Below, piece after piece: positions 5,784-11,140 of a DNA stretch of 11,140 nucleotides. The notes beneath the pieces are model-generated. The model did not search any database and was not told the DNA's origin. It worked only from the letters and a program-made list of their open reading frames with translations. The DNA comes from CAYNEO01 sp964396245 (GTDB taxonomy: Bacteria > Zixibacteria > MSB-5A5 > GN15 > FEB-12), in contig CAYNEO010000075.1 in the NCBI GenBank assembly GCA_964396245.1, positions 1-11,140 of the forward strand. Reading direction: 5' to 3'. Each line of letters begins with the position of its first letter. The stretch's first letter is position 1. Both the position numbers and the translations under genes were made by a program.

Positions 5784-6863
5784 CTATTCCGGTCCCCAGG
5801 CCGCTATATTATTCGCACTCACTCCGCCGGCTGCGGTAAAGTGACCTCCGGCAATCAGCTTCTCGCCAAATCGAGTGAGAGTTATCACAACGTTGTCTAT
5901 TCCCGTCCCGAGGGGAGCCCAGGACGAGCCGTTCCAGGACGCGATGTAATTGACGCTCGTCCCGCCGGCGCTGGTGAAATCGCCACCGGCGATAAGCTTG
6001 CCGTCATAGAGGGCAAGAGCGAAGGAGTGTGCGTTCAACCCCATCCCGAGGGGAGCCCAAGACGAGCCGTTCCACGCCGCGATGTAATTGGCGCTCGTCC
6101 CGCCGGCGGTGCTGAAATCGCCTGCGGCAATCAGCTTGTCGTCGTATACGGCCAGAGCGGAAACAAATTCGTTTAATCCTGTCCCGAGGGGAGCCCAGGA
6201 AGAGCCGTTCCACGCCGCGATGTAATTGGCGCTCGTCCCGCCGGCGGTGGTGAAGTTGCCCGCGGCAATCAGCTTGTTGTCGTATATGGCAAGAGCGGCA
6301 ACGTAGTCATTGAGTCCTGTCCCGAGGGGAGCCCACGACGAGCCGTCCCACGCCGCAATGTGATTGGCACTTGTCCCGCCGGCGGCGGTGAAGTTGCCTG
6401 CGGCAATCAACCCGCTGTCAAAGACGACGACGGAGCCAACGCTCGAGTTCATCCCTGTGGCAAGGGGAGCCCAGGACGAGCCGTCCCACGCCGCGATGTA
6501 ATTGGCGCTTGTCCCGCCTACGATGGTGAAACTGCCTCCGGTAATCAGTCTGTTGTCAAAGGCGCCCAGAGCCAGAACGACGCTGTTCGCCCCCGTCCCG
6601 AGAGGTGACCAGGACGACCCGTTCCAAGCCGCAATGTAGGGGGTACTCGCCTCGCCGGCGCTGTCGAAAAAGCCTCCGGCATACAGCCTGTTGTTATAGA
6701 CCGCGACCTCCTGAACAATGTTGTTTGTTCCCGCTCCGAGCGGCTCCCATCCATATTGCTTTGGTGAAGCCGGTTTGTCATCGTCCGAGCAACTCAGGAT
6801 AAACATACCAATAGTTGCCAGGCAGCAGACTGCCATAAGGACAATGAATCTTGATAAGCTCAT
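5784..6863 (-). CDS. Lipoprotein of seven 46-residue propeller repeats
   Basis: The protein has 359 residues. A signal segment (6-22) ends in the lipobox I22-L23-S24-C25, followed by SDDDK, so it is a secreted lipoprotein. From about residue 41 to the end it is seven tandem units of 46 residues. Each has the plan PLGTG, N, V.ALA.YD.KLIAAG, F, AGGTSANYIAAW and NGSSW; the last unit is slightly short. Seven blades with paired aromatic/glycine turns suggest a closed beta-propeller, probably for binding or display at the cell surface; no catalytic residues stand out. The units are nearly identical at the DNA level with a 138-bp period. The ATG has an excellent GGAGGT (6874-6869) 5 nt upstream. The gene is single, bounded by repeats C6 and C7. 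Confidence 0.9.
   Translation of the reverse strand: MSLSRFIVLMAVCCLATIGMFILSCSDDDKPASPKQYGWEPLGAGTNNIVQEVAVYNNRLYAGGFFDSAGEASTPYIAAWNGSSWSPLGTGANSVVLALGAFDNRLITGGSFTIVGGTSANYIAAWDGSSWAPLATGMNSSVGSVVVFDSGLIAAGNFTAAGGTSANHIAAWDGSSWAPLGTGLNDYVAALAIYDNKLIAAGNFTTAGGTSANYIAAWNGSSWAPLGTGLNEFVSALAVYDDKLIAAGDFSTAGGTSANYIAAWNGSSWAPLGMGLNAHSFALALYDGKLIAGGDFTSAGGTSVNYIASWNGSSWAPLGTGIDNVVITLTRFGEKLIAGGHFTAAGGVSANNIAAWGPE
5902..6730 (-). repeat. Tandem 138-bp repeats inside the propeller gene
   Basis: The plus-strand string GTCCCGAGGGGAGCCCA and its variants recur near 5905, 6043, 6181 and 6319, then in more diverged form near 6457, 6595 and 6733, a constant 138-bp step. The central four units are closest to each other and the outer ones more diverged, as expected from unequal crossing-over in the middle of an array. 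Confidence 0.8.
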
Positions 6864-6901
6864 TGAAGACCTCCAATTGCGAAAGCCCTTGCCCCATTTT
6901 C

Positions 6902-6930
6902 AAAATAGACAATTCTATCCGAGAATTCAA
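6902..6930 (-). promoter_or_regulatory. Promoter of the propeller lipoprotein gene
   Basis: On the minus strand TTGAAT (6930-6925), an exact 17-nt spacer and TATTTT (6907-6902) stand about 40 nt before the start codon. Confidence 0.5.
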
Positions 6931-6950
6931 TAGCCATTTCTCACCGGTCA

Positions 6951-7092
6951 CACTTGATAGTTTTCCTATGAAATCCGCTCGCTGTTGAATACCACCGTTC
7001 GACCGAAAACTCGAATTCCGCAGAAGTCTGGGGAGAGTGAGATCGGGGCCGCCATAGATTTGGAAAGCCCCGATTTGTGTTGGGGCTTTTTT
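6951..7092 (+). repeat. Dispersed intergenic repeat, copy C7 (class A)
   Basis: The box is diverged (TTCCTATG, 6963-6970), but the spacing to the core is again exactly 63 nt. The core at 7026-7058 reads GTCTGGGGAGAGTGAGAT, then CGGGGCCGCCATAGA. A strong terminator follows. This copy lies between divergent genes, where no upstream plus-strand gene needs terminating. Confidence 0.88.
7064..7092 (+). terminator. Terminator hairpin of repeat C7
   Basis: AAAGCCCC (7064-7071) pairs perfectly with GGGGCTTT (7082-7089) around a 10-nt loop, ending in a run of seven T. Since the gene to the left is on the minus strand, it can only end transcription that starts within or near the repeat. Confidence 0.8.
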
Positions 7093-7105
7093 TATCGCAC
7101 CCTGG

Positions 7106-7133
7106 TTGAGATTTCCGCAATAACGGCTATGGC
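7106..7133 (+). promoter_or_regulatory. Possible promoter of the methyltransferase gene
   Basis: TTGAGA (7106-7111), a 16-nt spacer and TATGGC (7128-7133). The -10 box is poor, but no better pair is seen between the C7 terminator and the gene. It would leave a leader of about 140 nt. Confidence 0.3.
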
Positions 7134-7227
7134 AATCAACGATTCTCTTTCGAATGACCAATAATAGGGATTCATTGTCTGTGTCCGCGATAATCCGTAT
7201 AACTTCGAATTTCACAATCAATCGAAC

Positions 7228-7281
7228 AGGAGGAAACGTATGTAGTGAAAAGTCTCAACTATGGACGATCTGATTAAATGA
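7228..7281 (+). promoter_or_regulatory. Leader with start-stop codon pair and coupled mini-ORF
   Basis: The strongest Shine-Dalgarno in the gap, AGGAGG (7228-7233), serves an ATG at 7240 that is followed at once by TAG. A second frame, ATG at 7261, encodes only MDDLIK, and its TGA overlaps the methyltransferase ATG as ATGA (7278-7281). The methyltransferase has no good site of its own, so its translation may depend on reinitiation. Confidence 0.4.
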
Positions 7282-8063
7282 CCGATGTTAATCCAGCGGT
7301 AAACTACGAGAGGTACTTTGTCCCGGCGATTGGCGCCCCCCTGGCAACTGATCTTGTTCGCCGCGCCACGCTTCATCCCGGTGAACGGGTGTTGGACGTT
7401 GCTTGTGGCACAGGTATTGTTGCGCGACTCGTATCACAGGAGATTGACGAAATTGGGATGATAGCTGGGCTGGACATCGACCCCGATATGCTTGCGGTGG
7501 CGAGATCCGTTACGCCGTCTGGAAGTCCTGTTGAGTGGCATGAAGCTGACACCGGGGCAATGCCATTTCCGGATGCTTCGTTCGACGTCGTGCTGTGTCA
7601 AATGGGTCTCCAATTCATGCCGGACAAACCCGCTGCACTTCGTGAGATGGGGCGGGTCTTAGTTCGCGGCGGCCGTCTGGTTCTCAATGTGCCCGGGCCG
7701 ACGCCGCGACCATTCGCTATCATGGAAAAGGTGATCGCACGTCACATTGGCAACGAGGCAGCGGGCTTCGTAAACCGGGTTTTTTCGCTCCACGACACGA
7801 TCGAGATTCGGGACCTCATTGCCAGTGCTGATTTCCACGATGTCTCTGTTCAGTCCGACACCAACTCGTTGCCACTACCGCCACCGAGGGAGTTTCTTTG
7901 GCAGTATGTACAGAGCACCCCTTTAGCGGGCGTCGTGGCGAAGACAGATGACAAACGTCGCGATTCGCTAGAGCGCGACATTGTCGCACAGTGGGAAGAA
8001 TTCGTGCAGGATAGTGCCTTGATGCTTCGGGTTCGCACGGTAGTAGTAACTGCTCGGAAATAA
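7278..8063 (+). CDS. Class I SAM-dependent methyltransferase
   Basis: The protein has 261 residues with a Rossmann-type methyltransferase core at 20-140. Motif I is VLDVACGTGIVAR (38-50), the acidic residues after beta-2 are in GLDIDPDML (64-72), the motif II region is FDVVLCQMGLQFMPD (102-116), and VLVRGGRLVLNV (127-138) is the motif III region. This is the UbiE/Methyltransf_11 type, usually acting on small molecules; the substrate is not readable. The C-terminal part (150-261) is the usual helical substrate cover, ending normally in RVRTVVVTARK. The start at 7278 is forced, since TAA precedes it in frame, and MTDVNPAVNYERYFVPAI is a normal N-terminus for the family. The gene is single, divergent from the propeller gene across C7 and convergent with the kinase across C8. 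No terminator follows it. Confidence 0.92.
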   Translation: MTDVNPAVNYERYFVPAIGAPLATDLVRRATLHPGERVLDVACGTGIVARLVSQEIDEIGMIAGLDIDPDMLAVARSVTPSGSPVEWHEADTGAMPFPDASFDVVLCQMGLQFMPDKPAALREMGRVLVRGGRLVLNVPGPTPRPFAIMEKVIARHIGNEAAGFVNRVFSLHDTIEIRDLIASADFHDVSVQSDTNSLPLPPPREFLWQYVQSTPLAGVVAKTDDKRRDSLERDIVAQWEEFVQDSALMLRVRTVVVTARK

Positions 8064-8147
8064 GTGCCAGTCCAATTTTGTCGTCACCGCCTTTCCTCTC
8101 CGTCACTGAACGACTCCACAATCGATCGCAGACATAGTGCTCCTGCG

Positions 8148-8255
8148 CTATCGCAAAGTTTTCCAGCGGTTTCTACTAATCATGGAGCAGTCTGCTTTCA
8201 CTTTGAATCTGAAATCAAGAGAAGTCTGCTGAGAATGATATTGGGGCCGCTTTGA
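8148..8255 (+). repeat. Dispersed intergenic repeat, copy C8 (class B, no terminator)
   Basis: TTCCAGCG at 8161-8168 and the core at 8224 are exactly 63 nt apart. The core is the most diverged: GTCTGCTGAGAATGATAT, then TGGGGCCGCTTTGA. Like C5 it has CGCTTT in place of CGCCATAGA and no hairpin. GGTTTC (8168-8173) can pair with GAAATC (8211-8216). Positions 8064-8147 before it show nothing recognisable. Confidence 0.75.
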
Positions 8256-8260
8256 TCCGG

Positions 8261-8413
8261 CTAAGTCTCGTCCTCGGTCACCCGGTTGCGAAACGCGTCT
8301 CGTAATTGCTGCAATAGACTTTGAAGGCCGGGCATAGTCCGCGCTTCTTTGCCGGAAGGATTAGACAGTGCATGAACATCAACGTCCGACGTCCGTACCA
8401 ACGCAAATGTCAA
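8261..8413 (-). CDS. Possible small ORF overlapping the kinase stop (50 aa)
   Basis: A TTG at 8413 overlaps the kinase TGA (8412-8410), and the frame stays open for 50 codons to TAG at 8261, just outside repeat C8. It contains MPGLQSLLQQLRDAFRNRV, a plausible amphipathic helix. I do not recognise it. The overlap could couple translation, but TTG is a weak start and the frame is also open upstream inside the kinase gene, so it may be chance. Confidence 0.2.
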   Translation of the reverse strand: MTFALVRTSDVDVHALSNPSGKEARTMPGLQSLLQQLRDAFRNRVTEDET

Positions 8414-11073
8414 TCCCCAGCGTAGTCCTTCTGCCAGTTGAGAACAACGATGAAGTCGGATTCGAGTTTACCGTGAAGAGCAACATTTACGACAAACCTC
8501 TGGCCATCGGAGGCCGGTGCATACAGCAACCGCTTGAGCAACACTGCCTGAATGTCCGTCGTGAAGAGACGATCAGGTCGACCCGCTATGAAGCCGTCTT
8601 GCCAATCGACGGGTACAGCCACGATTGTCTTTTGATCGTTTTCCATATAGAATATTTCGGAACCATCAGCACTCCAGACTGCATCCTGACCTCCCTTGGC
8701 TGATATCTGCCACTTATCTCCGGAAGAATCGACCTTCCTAACATAAATCTGCCAAACACCGCTTTCATCACTGGTGTACAGGAGGTAGCGGCCGTCCGGA
8801 GAAACACCAAAACTCCACTGGTCGAAATTGGTTTCGACGAACTGTGCGGAATCCGGACTACCGTTCAAATCCAGCAATCCGTAGCTCCACGGAGTGCCTC
8901 CCTTGAAGACATACACCATACTGTCACGGTATGCCCAGCTACCAAACCCGGTCAAATCATAGTTGTCAGGGTTGCCATAGATTAGCTCTGCCTGCCCAAA
9001 GCCGTTAGCGCGCTTTCGAAAGACCTGGCAGCGATTGTTTCGATTCGATGAGAAATAGACATATTTACTGTCCCGTGACCATGCAGGATAGAAGTCTCGC
9101 GCCTTGCTGTAGGTGATGCGGGATTCTATCTGTCTATCGAGGTCGAAAACCCAGATATCCTGAGTGTCTTCGCCCTTATTCAATTTGGAAACCGCAATCA
9201 GACTGTCGTTCGGTGAAAGGGCGATATCCCTGTAGGAGCCTGGCGGACTGATCGTATCAAGAATCTCCCCGGAGCGATCGATCCAGAGTAAACGGCCCAT
9301 GTCTTCAGAGCCTGATCCCTTTTGATACGCAAGAGTTCCATCTCTGGCCAATGAGAAATTCGCTCCCCAGTCCCAGATGGAGATGTTCTGGTCAATAGCG
9401 ACCGGATTACCGGTGAAGGACAGCCTTTCGGCATCAAAAGGGTGAGCCAGGAGGACACCATCCTTGACGTACACCAGGTATCCCGGATCAGCGTACTCCA
9501 CTCGCGAGTCAACACGTATGTATGTACGGTCAAAATCGGAATCCAGCGACCCGGCCTTCAGCAACAGATTGTCCGTGGGCGTAGCCAGAGTGTCATCGAT
9601 CAGGTACAAGAAATGTCGTCCATCCGGTAAGAACCACGGCCAGCTACGACGATCATTCCCGGTAGGTTTCGACATGGCCGGAGAGGGCTTTCCGCCCGAA
9701 GCCTGAACCCGAATTATGTCGGACGTGCCGCCCGCCTTGTCAAAGAGGATAGTACCGTCTTTACTCCAGCAACCGTCGGCACCGTCGGGATACTTGCATA
9801 TCGTCTGAGGCGGTCCTCCGGAAACCGACATCCGCTTGAGCACGCCCTGTTGGAAAAATGCTATCGAGCGGCTATCCGGAGACCAGAAAGGACGCTTTGA
9901 CCCTTCAGTCTCCGGTAGTGGATAGGCCTGAAGAGAGTCCAGCGGCCGAATCCAGATTTGTCTTGCCTGACCGACAGAGTCTTCTGCCTGGTACGCCACA
10001 AAGCGGCCGTCGGGCGAAAGCCGCGGCCAATGGGGAGAGCCGGCGTTGGCGACAGGTATGACAAAACGCCGCACGCGGCCGTCTTGCGAAGAATCGCGTG
10101 TGAACAGAGAGAATATAGTGAGAACAGATGCAACGACAACAGCAGCGCCGGTCACGATGGGCCAGAGGGTGCGCACGCGATGCTTCTTTTCTTTCTCTGC
10201 GGTCGCCGGCTGCAATCGCGAATCCAATATCCAGCGAAGCTCATCCCTGAGGTCGCGCGCCGACTGCCATCTCGCGTCAGGATCTTTTTCGAGACATTTT
10301 TGGACAACGCGATCAAGGGCAGGAGACGACATCGGTTGCACTTCGGATACCGGTGACGGATCCTCCTTGAGGATCGACGCGATCAGGCCAGCTTGTCCTC
10401 TTCCTTTGAATGCACGATGGCCGCTGAGCATCTCGTATAGAGTGGCGCCGAATGCGAATATGTCTGTCCGAGGGCTTACGTCGCCACTTTCGAGTTGTTC
10501 CGGCGACATGTACTGCATTGTTCCCACGATCGTGTCTTCACCGGTCAGCGGAGATGTTTCTGTGACGCCGCTCCCTGCATCGGTTGAAGTGTCTGCCGCG
10601 ACTGCCTTCGAGAGACCGAAGTCGAGAATTTTGGGTCCATCGGAAGTCAGCATGATATTCGCGGGCTTGAGATCCCGATGCACAATTCCTCGGCGGTGAG
10701 CCGATTCGAGAGCCTCCGCAACCCGAATACCGATTACGAGAGCTTCGTAGACATCGAGAGGACCGCTCTTCAGTTTCTCCGCCAGTGTTTGGCCCTCGAG
10801 ATATTCCATGACGAGATAGTCCGTACCGTGATCCCGTCCGATATCATACAGCGTACAGATGTGAGGGTTGTTGAGACCCGCAATGGCTTTGGCTTCTCGT
10901 TCGAACCGAATCCGTTGGCTATCGGTGATGGCCACGCCAGCCGGCAGGATTTTGATGGCGACAGTGCGGTCGAGGCGGGTATCTTCAGCCTTATAGACTT
11001 CTCCCATGCCCCCGACGCCAGCAGGTTCGGTGATTTGATATGGTCCTAAGATATCACCTGGAGATAGTGTCAT
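8410..11073 (-). CDS. Ser/Thr protein kinase with PD40/TolB-like propeller
   Basis: The protein has 887 residues from the preferred start. The N-terminal Hanks-type kinase (about 10-285) has the glycine loop GVGGMGEVYKAED (19-31), VAIKIL with K41, helix-C E60, HRDLKPANIM (catalytic D134), DFGLSK (D151), SPEQ (190-193) and R268 in DPDARW. One membrane segment follows basic residues (WPIVTGAAVVVASVLTIFSLF, about 304-324). The external part carries about nine PD40 motifs (near 348, 396, 434, 478, 574, 616, 662, 754 and 796), of the type SPDGRFVAY, forming TolB-like propeller blades. The layout fits a receptor kinase with a cytosolic kinase and an extracytoplasmic sensor; the ligand is unknown. 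All catalytic residues are present. ATG 11073 is chosen because MTLSPGDILGPYQI is the family's usual N-terminus. A TTG at 11124 would add 17 residues without support. The Shine-Dalgarno is weak. The remaining 67 bases to the right edge show nothing firm. Confidence 0.93.
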   Translation of the reverse strand: MTLSPGDILGPYQITEPAGVGGMGEVYKAEDTRLDRTVAIKILPAGVAITDSQRIRFEREAKAIAGLNNPHICTLYDIGRDHGTDYLVMEYLEGQTLAEKLKSGPLDVYEALVIGIRVAEALESAHRRGIVHRDLKPANIMLTSDGPKILDFGLSKAVAADTSTDAGSGVTETSPLTGEDTIVGTMQYMSPEQLESGDVSPRTDIFAFGATLYEMLSGHRAFKGRGQAGLIASILKEDPSPVSEVQPMSSPALDRVVQKCLEKDPDARWQSARDLRDELRWILDSRLQPATAEKEKKHRVRTLWPIVTGAAVVVASVLTIFSLFTRDSSQDGRVRRFVIPVANAGSPHWPRLSPDGRFVAYQAEDSVGQARQIWIRPLDSLQAYPLPETEGSKRPFWSPDSRSIAFFQQGVLKRMSVSGGPPQTICKYPDGADGCWSKDGTILFDKAGGTSDIIRVQASGGKPSPAMSKPTGNDRRSWPWFLPDGRHFLYLIDDTLATPTDNLLLKAGSLDSDFDRTYIRVDSRVEYADPGYLVYVKDGVLLAHPFDAERLSFTGNPVAIDQNISIWDWGANFSLARDGTLAYQKGSGSEDMGRLLWIDRSGEILDTISPPGSYRDIALSPNDSLIAVSKLNKGEDTQDIWVFDLDRQIESRITYSKARDFYPAWSRDSKYVYFSSNRNNRCQVFRKRANGFGQAELIYGNPDNYDLTGFGSWAYRDSMVYVFKGGTPWSYGLLDLNGSPDSAQFVETNFDQWSFGVSPDGRYLLYTSDESGVWQIYVRKVDSSGDKWQISAKGGQDAVWSADGSEIFYMENDQKTIVAVPVDWQDGFIAGRPDRLFTTDIQAVLLKRLLYAPASDGQRFVVNVALHGKLESDFIVVLNWQKDYAGD

Positions 11074-11140
11074 AGATCCATAAAGTCTAACATAGGTAAC
11101 CCCGGGCATGTTCCGCATTTTCAACGTATACTGTCGGGAA

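Noticed and set aside
6778..7221. 147-codon minus-strand reading frame
   Set aside because: It overlaps the start of the propeller gene in another frame and reads across repeat C7 and its terminator.
660..8255. Calling the dispersed repeats canonical integron attC sites
   Set aside because: The right box is GTTTGGG or a variant rather than GTTRRRY, conservation runs some 25 nt past the supposed crossover point, and a terminator follows. The layout is cassette-like but the site is not a standard attC.
660..8255. CRISPR array
   Set aside because: Copies are about 1 kb apart with whole genes between them; there are no short regular spacers and no cas genes.
8368..8703. 111-codon plus-strand reading frame
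   Set aside because: It is antisense to the C-terminal propeller part of the kinase gene, with no ribosome site or known motif.
10046..10699. 217-codon plus-strand reading frame
   Set aside because: It lies fully inside the kinase gene on the other strand, over well-conserved kinase and membrane-segment codons, and has no recognisable motif.
1..11140. tRNA, rRNA, insertion sequence or integrase gene
   Set aside because: No cloverleaf with TTCGA-type T-arm, no rRNA-like stretch and no transposase or tyrosine-recombinase motif was seen on either strand.

Overview
The window is about 50% GC. It holds ten clear protein genes on both strands, several exported lipoproteins, good Shine-Dalgarno sites and sigma70-like promoters. 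The long Ser/Thr kinase fused to a TolB/PD40 propeller, together with a tandem-repeat propeller lipoprotein, is a gene style common in uncultured FCB-group and Acidobacteria-like lineages (for example Zixibacteria). That placement is inference; no ribosomal or other phylogenetic marker gene is intact here.

Layout, left to right: terminator tail of a repeat (C1); VOC-fold lipoprotein (+); repeat C2; DEDDh exonuclease (+); repeat C3; HEPN-like protein (+); repeat C4; Nudix hydrolase (-); repeat C5; the operon arsR-type regulator / FmdE-like protein / TauE-SafE permease (+); repeat C6; seven-repeat propeller lipoprotein (-); repeat C7; SAM methyltransferase (+); repeat C8; Ser/Thr kinase-PD40 receptor (-), which reads off toward the right edge.

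The most striking feature is a dispersed intergenic repeat. Seven copies (C2-C8), plus the tail of an eighth (C1), all lie in the same orientation. There is exactly one in each gap between transcription units, whether the flanking genes are parallel, convergent or divergent, and none is seen inside the arsR operon. Each copy has an AT-rich box ending in TTCCAACG, a variable stretch (start of box to start of core is exactly 63 nt in five copies), a 33-nt core (GTTTGGGGAGAGTGATAT, then GGGGCCGCCATAGA or a variant), and in most copies a rho-independent terminator. The genes between copies are mostly single, unrelated, accessory-type functions. The arrangement looks like a gene-cassette array, although the repeat is not a canonical integron attC and no integrase is visible. 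The same repeat also keeps an open, conserved peptide (MAAPISLSPNF and onward) on the minus strand.

A second structured element lies between the FmdE and TauE genes. Its perfect 8-bp arms end in GTTAAAC, and it is placed like an attC site directly after one stop codon and just before the next start. The arsR promoter carries a palindrome over its -10 box, which suggests autoregulation of a thiol-, sulfur- or metalloid-responsive export operon.
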